NCBI GenBank assembly: GCA_947501635.1
Contig: CANMWT010000005.1
Coordinates: 310,001-374,000, forward strand
From: an uncultured Roseobacter sp.
GTDB taxonomy: Bacteria; Pseudomonadota; Alphaproteobacteria; Rhodobacterales; Rhodobacteraceae
Direction of reading: 5' to 3'
Length of the DNA stretch: 64,000 bases
Below the pieces are notes generated by a model. It had not been told where the DNA came from, ran no database searches, and saw only the letters and a program-made list of their open reading frames with translations. The position numbers were made by a program, and so were the translations under genes. This document shows, piece by piece, positions 10,686-19,585 of this stretch (positions are counted from its first letter, which is position 1; the number at the start of each line of letters is the position of its first letter).

Positions 10686-10977
10686 GCTGGTGCGATTGCG
10701 CGGCGCGCAGCACGCGCGCTTCGCCCACCATGGCGATCAGCACGTCGACGTGTTTCAACAGGCTGTAACCGGTGTCACCGCTGGCCCGTTGTGTATTGAG
10801 ATCATTCTCGAGTTCGATGAGCTTGATAAGCGCCGCCCCGTGCCTTGGTAGCACTCCGTAGCCCAAAATACGCGGCAGATGTGTCGTTCGACGGTACTCG
10901 TCCGCGCCGATGCGTGCGGCGCGCATTAAAAGAGCGGGACGTCGAAGGGCATTCAACATGGAGAGAACGTCTTGCAT
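10678..10977 (-). CDS. DUF6477-family small protein
   Basis: This 99-residue protein begins MQDVLSMLNALRRPALLMRAAR, a pattern I recall from the DUF6477 family of Rhodobacterales; the function is unknown. The start at 10977 is supported by AAGGA eight bases upstream; ATGs at 10986 and 11004 lack correct spacing. It is basic and probably helical and cytoplasmic, with no membrane segment. It converges on the MttB homologue and overlaps its last codons. Confidence 0.8.
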   Translation of the reverse strand: MQDVLSMLNALRRPALLMRAARIGADEYRRTTHLPRILGYGVLPRHGAALIKLIELENDLNTQRASGDTGYSLLKHVDVLIAMVGEARVLRAAQSHQLT

Positions 10978-11309
10978 AGGCTTCATCCTTGAGTTGCGTG
11001 ACATCGGACTTTGAGATGTCGGATGAAGCTTTATTGCACAACTTTTGCGCGTGTTGCCGCTTGTGCCGGTCGGTCGTGCGGGGTGGTTCAGAGGCTGTTT
11101 ACCTTTTTTACCGCGATTTCAGCTTGCCCGATTGTGGCAGGACTGTTGCCTGACTCCGTGGCAGACCGTGCGTTGGTTTAAATACTGTTTATTCAATAGA
11201 TACAATACTCTGAACATGCCGCGGTATTAACGGTCAGGTAACACTATGCGCCTTTAGGTTGTATTCAGTATAACTCACACAACCGTATTATGGAAAGTTC
11301 AGGGTTACA
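10978..11309. other. 332-bp intergenic region, AT-richer than its surroundings
   Basis: This gap separates two divergent genes (DUF6477 on minus, HTH/DUF6456 on plus). It has no plausible coding sequence. The part from 11160 to 11300 is distinctly AT-rich for this genome and probably carries the promoters. A near-match to a CtrA box lies at 11227-11242. I see no terminator and no stable RNA. Confidence 0.6.
11227..11242 (+). promoter_or_regulatory. weak CtrA-box-like sequence
   Basis: TTAA-CGGTCAG-GTAAC matches the alphaproteobacterial CtrA consensus TTAA-N7-TTAAC at all but one position. It is 68-83 bp before the DUF6456 gene start. Such degenerate matches occur by chance, so this is a suggestion only. 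Confidence 0.25.
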
Positions 11310-12476
11310 ATGATGGAAACCGACAGTCTGCCAAAAGCCTTGCTCAAACCGTCCTTTAAAATGCCGGACTGGGTGCCTGAAACCGCGCAGACATATCTGG
11401 CGCACACCGAAGCGGGGCTTTCGATCCGGGCTCTGGCGCGGGCAGCCGGATGTCATGCCTCAACCATACTGCGGCAGATCAGAAGAATTGAAACGCGTCG
11501 GGATGATCCACTGGTGGATGCCGCCCTGCGCAATCTGGGACAGTTGCACTTTGAACAGCATGTGTCCGACGCGCTCACGAACCAAGATAAGGAGAGTGCC
11601 ATGAGCCTTGAGCAAAAGTTTCCGACCATCACCCAACGGATCCCGCAGGGCGCGCATTTCAATGCGGAAGCTGCGCGTGTTCTAAGCCGGCTGTGCGAAA
11701 CAAACGCGGTGCTGGCCGTTGCCGCGGACATGGAAAAAGCGGTGATTGTCCGTGATGGCGCAGGGGCTGCGCCGACGCGCACCGGCGTTGTGGACAGACA
11801 GTTTGCCGAAGCGCTGGCCCTGAAGGAATGGATCACCGCCCGAAAGAACGGCAAGATAACGCGTTACACCATTACTGCAGCCGGGCGTTGTGCCCTTGAA
11901 AACATGTATGGCGCAGAAGGGACGTCCACAGGGAAGGGGTTTTGCGAAGCACCGGCCCAATTTGTGACGGTGGACCGCGCCAGACGGGCCGATGCTTTCG
12001 ACGATAGCGAGACTGAGCGCCCCCGCCGCATGCGCTACAATCTGGCTGAAAGCCCTTTGACCGCACTGGCGCGGCGCAAGGATAAAAACGGTGCTCCGTT
12101 TCTTAGCGATGATCTGGTGACAACTGGTGAAAGGCTGCGCGAAGATTTTGAATTGGCACAGATGGGCCCACGGGTCACGCAAGATTGGGATCGCTTTCTG
12201 ACATCGGGAGGGCGCGGATCCTATATGCCAGATGCCGGCATAGGTGATGGACCTTCTGCTGCGCGCCAGCGCATCGCGGATGCGTTGACAGAACTCGGGC
12301 CCGGATTGTCTGACGTCGTATTGCGGTGCTGCTGTTATCTGGAAGGTTTGGAAACCGCCGAAAAGAAACTGGGCTGGTCAGCAAGATCAGGAAAAATCGT
12401 TTTGCGCATCGCACTTTTGCGCCTCAAGCGTCACTATGATGAAACGGTAGGGCCGGGCGGTCCGCTGATTGGATAG
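11310..12476 (+). CDS. helix-turn-helix protein with DUF6456-like C-terminus
   Basis: This 388-residue protein has an N-terminal helix-turn-helix (about residues 36-58: GLSIRALARAAGCHASTILRQI). A middle winged-helix-like region contains ARKNGKITRYTITAAGR. A C-terminal domain runs from about 310 (ARQRIADALTELGPGLSDVVLRCCC) and resembles DUF6456 of Rhodobacterales. It is presumably a DNA-binding regulator. The centre has phage-regulator-like features, but no phage genes are nearby. ATG 11313 is an equally possible start. Neighbours give no functional clue. Confidence 0.8.
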   Translation: MMETDSLPKALLKPSFKMPDWVPETAQTYLAHTEAGLSIRALARAAGCHASTILRQIRRIETRRDDPLVDAALRNLGQLHFEQHVSDALTNQDKESAMSLEQKFPTITQRIPQGAHFNAEAARVLSRLCETNAVLAVAADMEKAVIVRDGAGAAPTRTGVVDRQFAEALALKEWITARKNGKITRYTITAAGRCALENMYGAEGTSTGKGFCEAPAQFVTVDRARRADAFDDSETERPRRMRYNLAESPLTALARRKDKNGAPFLSDDLVTTGERLREDFELAQMGPRVTQDWDRFLTSGGRGSYMPDAGIGDGPSAARQRIADALTELGPGLSDVVLRCCCYLEGLETAEKKLGWSARSGKIVLRIALLRLKRHYDETVGPGGPLIG

Positions 12477-12628
12477 GCTTGATACAAAGGATTTCTATGC
12501 CAAAGCGGCTATGTTTTAGCGGCACACTGCGATTTCATCCGCTCTTTGGTTGAAACCAAGGCGCTACTCAGATATCCGGAGTATCAAGACAGCACTTAAT
12601 CTGCAGAACCTATACAATCGGGCAGCGA

Positions 12629-13246
12629 ATGCGAAAATTTGTTACTTTCTGTGGGGCAACCCGACAGCTTCTTAGTGTTCTTTTTGTCTGCGTGTCGTTC
12701 CAGTTGCCCGCTGTGGCCATGGCGGATGCGGGCTCCAAGAAAGGGGGCGAATGGTGGGCTGGATATCAGACTGGTGTCATGACGGACGGCCGCGCGCATG
12801 AGATGTTCATCCCTGCCGACGTTGAATTGGTTGATGCCTTTCTGGCTGGCGTAATCGTGGGATATGAACGCCAGATCGGTAACAGCAGGTTCTCTTACGG
12901 AGCAGAGTTTCAGGCGAATGCGCATTTCGGGCAGGACGGGTTTTACGAAATCGCAATCCCTGCGGTGCTGCGGTATCACCCTGAAAAGAGTTGGTGGAAT
13001 GCGTTTGACAGCTTTGCCTTTGCGCTTGGCGGCTCTCACTATTCTGAGATTTCTGCGCTTGAAAAAGAAAACTACGGTGAATCCCGCCGCAACCTTTTTT
13101 ACTGGTACGTAGAGACTGAATTCAAAACGCGCGATCCGAAATCATCTTTGTTTGCGCGCATTCATCACCGGTCAAATGCCTGGGACACAGTGGAACCGAA
13201 CGGCGGGTCCAATGCATTTGTTTTGGGGTTCCGCAAAAAGTTTTGA
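12629..13246 (+). CDS. PagL-like outer-membrane acyloxyacyl hydrolase (tentative)
   Basis: This 205-residue protein has an N-terminal signal sequence (hydrophobic [19 protein letters not shown]). Short amphipathic strands follow and it ends FVLGFRKKF with a terminal Phe, as expected for a small outer-membrane barrel. Near the C-terminus IHHRSNAWD resembles the His-x-Ser catalytic pair of PagL lipid A 3-O-deacylases, and an Asn-rich EPNGGSN follows as in that family. Overall similarity looks low, so the enzyme call is tentative and a structural barrel remains possible. lipA starts 86 bp downstream on the same strand. Confidence 0.55.
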   Translation: MRKFVTFCGATRQLLSVLFVCVSFQLPAVAMADAGSKKGGEWWAGYQTGVMTDGRAHEMFIPADVELVDAFLAGVIVGYERQIGNSRFSYGAEFQANAHFGQDGFYEIAIPAVLRYHPEKSWWNAFDSFAFALGGSHYSEISALEKENYGESRRNLFYWYVETEFKTRDPKSSLFARIHHRSNAWDTVEPNGGSNAFVLGFRKKF

Positions 13247-13332
13247 ATAGCGGCTATGCGTCGCGGGACCTTTCCCTTTATCGCGTGAACGGCTATTTAT
13301 TTAACGACCGAAGACACGGGCGGACCACCAGC

Positions 13333-14286
13333 ATGCGCGACCTCAAGATACCTCAACAGCGGCACCCCGAAAAGCAGCGGCGCCCTGACAATCCTCAGCC
13401 AAAGAAACCGGATTGGATCCGTGTGAAAGCGCCCGGCGGCAAAGGATATACCGAGACCGCCAAGATAATGCGGGACAACAAGCTGGTCACCGTGTGCGAA
13501 GAGGCCGGATGCCCGAACGTCGGCGAATGTTGGAGCCAGGGCCACGCCACCATGATGATCATGGGTGAAGTCTGCACCCGCGCGTGCACATTCTGCAACA
13601 TTGCCACTGGCAAACCTCCCGAAGATCTTGATGCGTTTGAACCCGGCAGAGTGGCGCATGCTGTCGAGAAGCTGGGGCTCAATCACGTGGTTATTACATC
13701 CGTGGACCGCGACGACATCGAAGATGGTGGGGCGGAGCATTTTGCGCAAACAATTCGTGCGGTCCGGCATCGTAGCCCTGCGACCACGATTGAAATCCTG
13801 ACCCCGGACTTCATCAAATGTGCGCCCGAAGCACTTGAAAAAGTCGTCGAAGCGCGCCCCGACGTTTTCAACCACAACCTTGAAACTGTTCCGGGTCTTT
13901 ATCCCGAAGTGCGCCCCGGCGCGCGGTACTTCCATTCGTTGCGGCTTTTGCAGCGCGTCAAGGAGTTGGACCCTGGGATGTTTACAAAGTCGGGCATCAT
14001 GGTCGGATTGGGCGAAGACCGTCAGGCGGTCATGCAGGTCATGGAAGATATGCGCGCAGCAGATATCGATTTCCTCACAATAGGCCAGTATCTGCAACCG
14101 ACACCAAAGCATCACCGTGTTGACCGTTTCGTGACGCCGGAGGAATTCAAGGCATATGAAAAGGCCGCGTTCGGAAAAGGCTTTTTGATGGTATCAGCGA
14201 CACCGCTGACACGGTCGTCTTACCATGCTGGGGATGACTTTGCCCGATTGCGCGAGGCACGGAACAAACGTTTGGGATTGGCATAG
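13333..14286 (+). CDS. lipA: lipoyl synthase
   Basis: This 317-residue radical SAM enzyme inserts sulfur into octanoyl groups on lipoyl domains. The auxiliary 4Fe-4S cluster cysteines are Cys55, Cys60 and Cys66 ([12 protein letters not shown]). The radical SAM cysteines are Cys81, Cys85 and Cys88 (CTRACTFC). The C-terminal RSSY serine motif is present (LTRSSYHAG). The start at 13333 gives the normal N-terminus; an in-frame extension to 13243 overlaps the preceding gene and is not family-like. No lipB is adjacent. Confidence 0.97.
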   Translation: MRDLKIPQQRHPEKQRRPDNPQPKKPDWIRVKAPGGKGYTETAKIMRDNKLVTVCEEAGCPNVGECWSQGHATMMIMGEVCTRACTFCNIATGKPPEDLDAFEPGRVAHAVEKLGLNHVVITSVDRDDIEDGGAEHFAQTIRAVRHRSPATTIEILTPDFIKCAPEALEKVVEARPDVFNHNLETVPGLYPEVRPGARYFHSLRLLQRVKELDPGMFTKSGIMVGLGEDRQAVMQVMEDMRAADIDFLTIGQYLQPTPKHHRVDRFVTPEEFKAYEKAAFGKGFLMVSATPLTRSSYHAGDDFARLREARNKRLGLA

Positions 14287-14404
14287 TTGTATTGCCGCAA
14301 CTGTGACAATCTATACTTGTGAAAAACTAGACTTAACTCAACCCAAAGGTTAATGTTTCGGGTAGAAATTTATTCGTGGAACAATCACTGTCGGAACCCG
14401 CTAT

Positions 14405-14596
14405 ATGAACGACAAACACTGGGCGATTTTCGCTTTGCGCGATATTCAGAACGCTCTTGATCGCGAAAAATATGACATCGCAGCCTATCATATTGACGAC
14501 GCGATCCATGCGATCATCGCAATGGACGAACAAAGCGCCAACGAAGATCAGCAAGAGAACGATGCGTGCTCCGGACAAGCGGCGCGTCGGCTTTGA
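14405..14596 (+). CDS. small acidic hypothetical protein
   Basis: A 63-residue open frame has codon use like its neighbours and a helical, His/Asp-rich sequence (FALRDIQNALDREKYDIAAYHIDDAIHAI). The repeated amphipathic heptads look like a real small protein. There is no signal peptide or membrane segment. The ribosome site is weak (GGAACCCGCT). It converges on the diheme cytochrome gene with a 10-bp gap. I do not recognise the family, and a false ORF is possible. Confidence 0.55.
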   Translation: MNDKHWAIFALRDIQNALDREKYDIAAYHIDDAIHAIIAMDEQSANEDQQENDACSGQAARRL

Positions 14597-14606
14597 TCCC
14601 AGTTCG

Positions 14607-15497
14607 CTAGGGTTCAGGCAAAGCCAGTAGATAGGCCGCGATAGCGGCGCGATCTGGTTCAGGCAGCGTTGCGAGATTATCGATAACCTCTGCCATATCG
14701 CCGCCCGCACTATCATAGTCAGGCGTTAGCCCGGTTGAAAAGTAGGCCACTAAATCGCTTTTTGACCAGTCAAGCTGCAGAGGTGTAATTGCTGGGATGC
14801 GTCCTTGGCCGGCGGGATCAGGTGCGCCGGCCATCCAATTGCTTCGGTCCAACCCACCAAGCGCTGTGCGCGGCGTATGGCATTCCGCACAATGCGCCAA
14901 AGCTTCGACAAGATACCTGCCGCGCTCCAATTCCTGGGTCGACACTTCTTTTAAATGATAGCTGCCATCAAGATAAAGCCGCTTCCAGATGCCAACGGCT
15001 CGCCGCCACGAGAACGGAAAGACCAGCGCATGTTCCGCATTTGCGCGCGCGGATGCAGGCAAGCTTTGAATGTAAGCGAAAAGGTCGACCACGTCTTGCG
15101 GTAGCATTTTTGCATATGCGGTATAGGGGAAGGCGGGAAAATAGTGTGCCCCATCCGGAGAGACCCCCAGCGTTACGGCACGCGCAAACTCCTGCAGGCT
15201 CCATGCCCCGATGCCCGCGACAGGGTCTGAAGAGATATTGGAGGCGTAGAAAGTGCCGAACGCAGTCGGGAAGGATTTGCCACCTGACAAAAGCGGTCCT
15301 GTCTCTGCCGCGCTGACGGCACTTTCTGTGTGGCAGGATTGACAGCCGGCAGCAGCAAAAACCAATGCGCCCTTTTCGACGTCACCCGGGGGGAGTTGCG
15401 CCCAATCTTCTGCCAAGTCGGCGGGGCGGGTCAGCACCCAGAACAAGCCGAAAAGCAGCGCACAAACGCTCGCAAGCAGACCTAGAAACCGCGGCAT
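14607..15497 (-). CDS. diheme c-type cytochrome
   Basis: This 296-residue periplasmic protein is anchored by an N-terminal hydrophobic segment. It has two haem c sites, CQSCH in the first domain and CAECH in the second, each followed by a cytochrome c fold with an axial-Met candidate. ATG 15497 is preferred; a GTG at 15503 is the alternative. It starts ten bases after the stop of the cytochrome c' gene, without its own ribosome site, so translation is probably coupled. It may pass electrons in the same pathway as that protein; the partner is unknown. Confidence 0.92.
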   Translation of the reverse strand: MPRFLGLLASVCALLFGLFWVLTRPADLAEDWAQLPPGDVEKGALVFAAAGCQSCHTESAVSAAETGPLLSGGKSFPTAFGTFYASNISSDPVAGIGAWSLQEFARAVTLGVSPDGAHYFPAFPYTAYAKMLPQDVVDLFAYIQSLPASARANAEHALVFPFSWRRAVGIWKRLYLDGSYHLKEVSTQELERGRYLVEALAHCAECHTPRTALGGLDRSNWMAGAPDPAGQGRIPAITPLQLDWSKSDLVAYFSTGLTPDYDSAGGDMAEVIDNLATLPEPDRAAIAAYLLALPEP

Positions 15498-15506
15498 CGG
15501 CACCGT

Positions 15507-15989
15507 CTAATTGCGTGGGCCGCGGTATGCCTTGTGACAAGCACTGCACGTCTGTCCCGCCGCGCCCATAGCAGCCTGCAAAGCGGCCAGATCGCCACCA
15601 GCCGCCGAAACCAGCCCATCGGCAGCCGCCTCAAGATCAGCTGACGCCTTCTCAAAACCTGCAGCATCGCTCCAGATTTCTGCCTTTGCCCTTGTACCCG
15701 GAACATCACCTTGAACAGAACCTTCAAGCCAAAGGATCGAACGGTCTAGTTTGGCAACAGCGGCAAGGTTGGTTGCCGCCGACGTCGCCCGTGCGTTGTC
15801 AAAGGGGGCCTCTCCTTTGGCCATGCTGCCCAGGATGCCCATATTATACGACACCAGCTGCATCTGTGCCTTGCGCGCATCTATTGCCGCGGTCAGGGCC
15901 TTGTCGGCGTGGCCATCCCCAAGGGCCGCGTTGGATGACAATACAGCCACTGCAAGTGCGGCGACGGGCAGAGCAATGAATTTTGACAT
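15507..15989 (-). CDS. cytochrome c'
   Basis: This 160-residue periplasmic protein has a signal peptide (cleavage near SSNAALG), a four-helix-bundle sequence and one haem site close to the C-terminus (TCSACHKAYR), the placement typical of cytochrome c'. The family binds NO and CO and protects against nitrosative stress. GGAG nine bases before ATG 15989 supports this start. The diheme cytochrome follows immediately. No Fnr or NsrR-like site was recognised in the short upstream gap. Confidence 0.92.
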   Translation of the reverse strand: MSKFIALPVAALAVAVLSSNAALGDGHADKALTAAIDARKAQMQLVSYNMGILGSMAKGEAPFDNARATSAATNLAAVAKLDRSILWLEGSVQGDVPGTRAKAEIWSDAAGFEKASADLEAAADGLVSAAGGDLAALQAAMGAAGQTCSACHKAYRGPRN

Positions 15990-16059
15990 GAAAACGTCTC
16001 CAGAGTTGATTGTTCTGCGCACGGTAAACTAACCTAGCGCGGCTGCGGAAACGGTCCAG

Positions 16060-16227
16060 TCACGGCCTCATACGCTGGGCGGTCAACCCCTCGGGCCACA
16101 GACCAAAGTGTTCCAGCGCAAACACCACCAGAAGCACGCCAACAATCGCGGCCACGAATTTCACACGGCCGGCGGAGGGCGGGTTTCGCGCCCATTGCGA
16201 CATGCGCAACAGCCATCGCGGGTTCAT
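16060..16227 (-). CDS. small single-pass membrane protein overlapping hpt
   Basis: A 55-residue frame, [20 protein letters not shown] then [20 protein letters not shown], has one membrane helix (about residues 23-40) with a positive N-terminal side. The ATG overlaps the hpt stop (ATGA), so it is translationally coupled. I recall similar short proteins downstream of hpt in Rhodobacteraceae, from memory only. Function unknown. The sequence looks coding because its composition follows membrane topology rather than random GC-rich drift. Confidence 0.75.
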   Translation of the reverse strand: MNPRWLLRMSQWARNPPSAGRVKFVAAIVGVLLVVFALEHFGLWPEGLTAQRMRP

Positions 16228-16775
16228 GTGGCGTCATCTCCTGTAAAGCGGACTTTGCCGATATAGGGCAGGTTCCGGTTCCGCTGGGCAAAATCAATTC
16301 CATAGCCCACGACGAAAGCGTCGGGTATCTCAAACCCAGTCCAATCCGCTTTGAAATCCACTTCACGTCGGCTGGGTTTGTCCAGCAAGGCGATGGATTT
16401 GAGCCGCGCAGGCAACCGGCTTTTGAGCAGTGACACCACATGGTTTAACGTGTGGCCTGTATCGACGATGTCTTCCACGACCAATACGTCACGCCCTTCA
16501 ATTGCGCCGCGCAAGTCTTTGAGAATACGGACTTCTCGCGAACTCTCCATACCGTCGCCGTAGCTTGAGGCTTCCAGAAAGTCCACTTCGATAGGAAGGT
16601 CCAGTTCCCGCACCAGATCGGCGATAAACACAAAACTGCCGCGCAACAGGCCGACCACGACCAGCTTGTCAGTATCACAAAACTCTTCTGCGATTTCCTT
16701 ACACAGCTCTTCGACCCGCGCCGCGATGGATTTGGCTGAAATCATTTCGTCTATGACATAAGGACGCGTTGGCAT
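16224..16775 (-). CDS. hpt: hypoxanthine phosphoribosyltransferase
   Basis: This 183-residue enzyme salvages hypoxanthine (and usually guanine) with PRPP. The PRPP-binding motif [14 protein letters not shown] is intact, and LLRGSFVF and the [14 protein letters not shown] C-terminal segment are present. ATG 16775 is preferred because AAGGTG sits six bases upstream; an in-frame GTG at 16784 overlaps that site. A 55-residue membrane protein follows with a 4-bp overlap. It diverges from the coq10-like gene. Confidence 0.96.
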   Translation of the reverse strand: MPTRPYVIDEMISAKSIAARVEELCKEIAEEFCDTDKLVVVGLLRGSFVFIADLVRELDLPIEVDFLEASSYGDGMESSREVRILKDLRGAIEGRDVLVVEDIVDTGHTLNHVVSLLKSRLPARLKSIALLDKPSRREVDFKADWTGFEIPDAFVVGYGIDFAQRNRNLPYIGKVRFTGDDAT

Positions 16776-16843
16776 GTGTTTCACCTTGATTTAAGCGCGG
16801 TCTCGTAAAACATGATGGCTAAACGGACCAAACAAACAAATCA

Positions 16844-17302
16844 ATGCCGACCCATTCTGAAACCCGTAAACTTCCCTACACTGCGCAGGAAATGTATGAT
16901 CTTGTGGCGGATGTCGCACAATATCCCAGATTTCTGCCGTGGTGCGCTGCGGCAAGGGTGAAATCGGTTGTGCCGCAGGGGCATACTGAAGTGATGGAGG
17001 CTGATCTGGTCGTCAGCTTCAAAGTGTTCCGGGAAAGATTCACCAGCCGCGTTGTTCTGATGCCTGAAACCCGGCAGATCGATACCGAGTATCTTGACGG
17101 TCCCTTCCGCTACATGAAGTCGAACTGGTCTTTCAAAGACGTGGACGGCGGATGCGAGGTGTCATTCTTCGTTGATTTTGCGTTCCGGAACGTTGTGCTC
17201 GAAAAACTGATTGGCGTCGTTTTTAACGACGCCATGCTGCGCATCGTGCGCGCGTTTGAAATGCGGGCCGAAGCGCTTTACGGCGATCCTGAGCGCATAT
17301 GA
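16844..17302 (+). CDS. COQ10/RatA-type START-domain protein
   Basis: This 152-residue soluble protein belongs to the polyketide-cyclase/START family used as a ubiquinone chaperone (Coq10) or, in E. coli, Rat[19 protein letters not shown] and the C-terminal [19 protein letters not shown] are characteristic. The alphaproteobacterial form is generally thought to act in ubiquinone handling. Its 3' end overlaps the convergent cinA-type gene by 25 bp. No toxin-antitoxin partner is adjacent, which favours the Coq10 role. Confidence 0.9.
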   Translation: MPTHSETRKLPYTAQEMYDLVADVAQYPRFLPWCAAARVKSVVPQGHTEVMEADLVVSFKVFRERFTSRVVLMPETRQIDTEYLDGPFRYMKSNWSFKDVDGGCEVSFFVDFAFRNVVLEKLIGVVFNDAMLRIVRAFEMRAEALYGDPERI

Positions 17303-17766
17303 TCCAGTGCTGAGACGAGCAGTTTGAGCGCGTGGTCGCGCGCGCCGGCCCTGACTGCTGCGCGTCCAAGCGCTCCGAACTCGACTGTCTCGCTGTGCAC
17401 ATGTTCACCAGACGCGCAGGCAAAACATACGCGCCCCTCTGGTTTGTGCTCAGAGCCGCCGGGCCCCGCAATTCCGGTGATGGAGACCGACAAGGACGCG
17501 GTGGAATATCTGAGCGCGCCGCGCGCCATTTCCGCAGCAACCGCCTCGGACACAGCACCATGCTGCGCCAGTGTAGCGGCCTGCACGCCAAGCATTTCTT
17601 GTTTGGCCGCGTTGGAGTAGGTGACAAACCCTCGATCGAAGATCGCGGATGAGCCGGCGCAATCGGTTATTGCCGCAGCAACCATCCCGCCGGTGCAGCT
17701 TTCCGCGGTGGCAACGACCACCTGCGCTTCAATCGCACGCTCAAGAAGGAACTGTGCCTGCGTCAT
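17278..17766 (-). CDS. CinA C-terminal-type nicotinamide-nucleotide amidohydrolase (PncC-like)
   Basis: At 162 residues it matches stand-alone CinA-C proteins, which deamidate NMN in pyridine-nucleotide salvage. [16 protein letters not shown] is the family signature, and GIAGPGG follows in the second half. It is the last gene of the ispD-ispF-pgpA chain, with its ATG overlapping the pgpA stop by 4 bp. Its 3' end overlaps the convergent coq10-like gene. Confidence 0.92.
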   Translation of the reverse strand: MTQAQFLLERAIEAQVVVATAESCTGGMVAAAITDCAGSSAIFDRGFVTYSNAAKQEMLGVQAATLAQHGAVSEAVAAEMARGALRYSTASLSVSITGIAGPGGSEHKPEGRVCFACASGEHVHSETVEFGALGRAAVRAGARDHALKLLVSALDHMRSGSP

Positions 17767-18263
17767 CCCTGCAGCACCCCGTGATAAAGACCCGCCAGCA
17801 CCAGCACTCCGAGCGCCGCAAAGACACCCGCGATCACATCATCCAGCATGACGCCCAAAGCATCCCCGCGCCGGTCCGCCCAGCCCACAGGCCCCACTTT
17901 CCAGATGTCAAAAAGTCGAAACAGCGCAAAGGCCGCAATCCAACCCGGCCACATCACCAATACGGACATACCCATGGACCATGCCGCGTATGACAACGGC
18001 AATAGCGCGATCCACTGACCGGCTAGTTCGTCCACGACTATTTCGGAAGGGTCATGGTCGTCGCTGTCGCGGGTCATGACCGCTGTTGCCCACCAACCTG
18101 CCGCGAAGGCTGCAACGACACCGATGCAAAGGAGTGGAAAGCCGCCCAGGACATGTAACAGCCAAGCCCAGGGCAAAGCCACAAGCGAGCCCCATGTGCC
18201 CGGTGCTGGGCGCACGTAACCGACCCCCAGTACCGTACCGGTCAGGCGTGCGAGCGCCGTCAC
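17763..18263 (-). CDS. pgpA: phosphatidylglycerophosphatase A
   Basis: This 166-residue inner-membrane enzyme dephosphorylates phosphatidylglycerol phosphate. [15 protein letters not shown] near the N-terminus and [10 protein letters not shown] followed by [11 protein letters not shown] are PgpA motifs, with Asp/Glu residues that bind Mg. The start is GTG, overlapping the ispF stop (GTGA). It forms a tightly overlapping chain with ispD, ispF and the cinA-type gene. Confidence 0.93.
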   Translation of the reverse strand: MTALARLTGTVLGVGYVRPAPGTWGSLVALPWAWLLHVLGGFPLLCIGVVAAFAAGWWATAVMTRDSDDHDPSEIVVDELAGQWIALLPLSYAAWSMGMSVLVMWPGWIAAFALFRLFDIWKVGPVGWADRRGDALGVMLDDVIAGVFAALGVLVLAGLYHGVLQG

Positions 18264-18739
18264 GGGCGCACCAGCGCGACAGTTGCGATGCAGGCGATTC
18301 CCTCGCCCCGTCCAGTGAACCCCAACTGCTCTGACGTGGTGGCCTTGACCGAAATACGGGACAGTTCAAGCTGCATAAGCTCCGCCATTTTCGCGCGCAT
18401 CGCCTGCGCGTGCGGACCGATCTTCGGAAATTCGCAGATCAGTGTGCAATCGACGTTGCTGATTGCAAACCCCATTTCACGTGACAGCTGCACTGCATGC
18501 TCCAGAAACAAAGCGCTGGCGGCGCCTTTCCACTGCGGGTCGCTTGGCGGAAAGTGCTGTCCGATATCACCAGAGGCCAAAGCACCGTAGATCGCGTCGG
18601 TCACCGTGTGCATTGAAACATCCGCATCCGAATGCCCCACCAGCCCGTGGCTGTGCGGGATATCGACGCCACACAGGGTCACATGATCTCCCGCGCCAAA
18701 AGCGTGCACGTCAAATCCGTTGCCTAGTCTAATATCCAT
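18260..18739 (-). CDS. ispF: 2-C-methyl-D-erythritol 2,4-cyclodiphosphate synthase
   Basis: This 159-residue enzyme of the MEP isoprenoid pathway starts [15 protein letters not shown]; Asp and His of DVH bind the metal. GHSDADV follows, and the C-terminal [17 protein letters not shown] is standard. It is a separate gene whose first 11 bases overlap the end of ispD, although many alphaproteobacteria have the two fused. The stop overlaps pgpA. Confidence 0.97.
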   Translation of the reverse strand: MDIRLGNGFDVHAFGAGDHVTLCGVDIPHSHGLVGHSDADVSMHTVTDAIYGALASGDIGQHFPPSDPQWKGAASALFLEHAVQLSREMGFAISNVDCTLICEFPKIGPHAQAMRAKMAELMQLELSRISVKATTSEQLGFTGRGEGIACIATVALVRP

Positions 18740-19394
18740 TCCGTGCTTTCAATATTGCTGCCGCGCGCTCGAAATCCGCTGCGGTGGTGATCTTGAGATT
18801 ATCTTCATCTCCCGCCGTGATAGCAACTTCAAGACCGGCCGCGCGGGCAATCTCGACGTCATCGGCCGCGTCTCCCTGAAAAGCCTGATGCGCGGCGATA
18901 ATCTCGGAGAGGTGAAAACCCTGTGGCGTCTGCGCGCGAAAAAGGCCCTCGCGGCTTGTCGTTCCGGTCACTTTACCGTCCGCGCCAGTCCAAAGCGCAT
19001 CCACAACCGGAATGGCCGGCGCTGCGGCGGGCGTGGTCTTCAAAGCAGCAATTACACCGTCGATGATTTCGGGCGTCACGCAGGGCCGTGCCGCATCGTG
19101 AACCAGCACCGCCTCGACGCTGTGCTGTAGTCGTTTCAGGCCGGCCAATACCGAAGCGCTCCGGGTGTCCCCGCCCGTCACGACATCGCACGCGGGGCTG
19201 CGCGGCAACAGATCCGCATCGCGGTCATCTGGATGGACGACCAGTACCAGCGCCGACACATCGGGATGATCCGAAAACGCACGCAATGAAAACTCGGCCG
19301 AAGTCGCACCACAAAGCGGTCGCCACTGCTTGGGCGTACCGCCGCCGGCACGCACCCCGCGCCCTGCTGCAACGATCACCGCACCCACCCGCAT
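18729..19394 (-). CDS. ispD: 2-C-methyl-D-erythritol 4-phosphate cytidylyltransferase
   Basis: This 221-residue enzyme makes CDP-methylerythritol. The CTP-binding N-terminus [16 protein letters not shown], the VHDAARP motif and the C-terminal D-EVARAAG-like segment are present. The gene is the first in the ispD-ispF-pgpA-cinA chain and diverges from dusB. The 191-bp gap carries a candidate NtrC site. ispF starts within the last codons of this gene. Confidence 0.96.
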   Translation of the reverse strand: MRVGAVIVAAGRGVRAGGGTPKQWRPLCGATSAEFSLRAFSDHPDVSALVLVVHPDDRDADLLPRSPACDVVTGGDTRSASVLAGLKRLQHSVEAVLVHDAARPCVTPEIIDGVIAALKTTPAAAPAIPVVDALWTGADGKVTGTTSREGLFRAQTPQGFHLSEIIAAHQAFQGDAADDVEIARAAGLEVAITAGDEDNLKITTAADFERAAAILKARNGY

Positions 19395-19475
19395 AAAGTT
19401 TCCTTTACTATCAACGCCCCTCTGTCTGATCTCTGTCTAGGGGTTTGGAGCACTTGGTGCAATCACCGCCTTTTA

Positions 19476-19491
19476 CGCCTAATTTTTAGGC
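19476..19491. promoter_or_regulatory. candidate NtrC-binding site (CGCC-N9-GGC)
   Basis: CGCC-TAATTTTTA-GGC matches the consensus reported for Rhodobacter capsulatus NtrC, and its core forms a dyad GCCTAA/TTAGGC. It lies about 95 bp before the dusB start, at the head of the ntr block. A seven-base pattern like this recurs by chance in GC-rich DNA, and I see no clear tandem second site. Confidence 0.35.
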
Positions 19492-19585
19492 AGTGCCATC
19501 GCGAATGATGCCTAGAACGCCTTTGGAACATTGAGAGAATTGGGCTAGTTTGATAGGCAAAGGCAACTGCTCAAGGATTAAGCAA

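Noticed and set aside
13297..14115. A 272-codon minus-strand frame opposite lipA
   Set aside because: lipA is certain on the plus strand and this frame has no motif.
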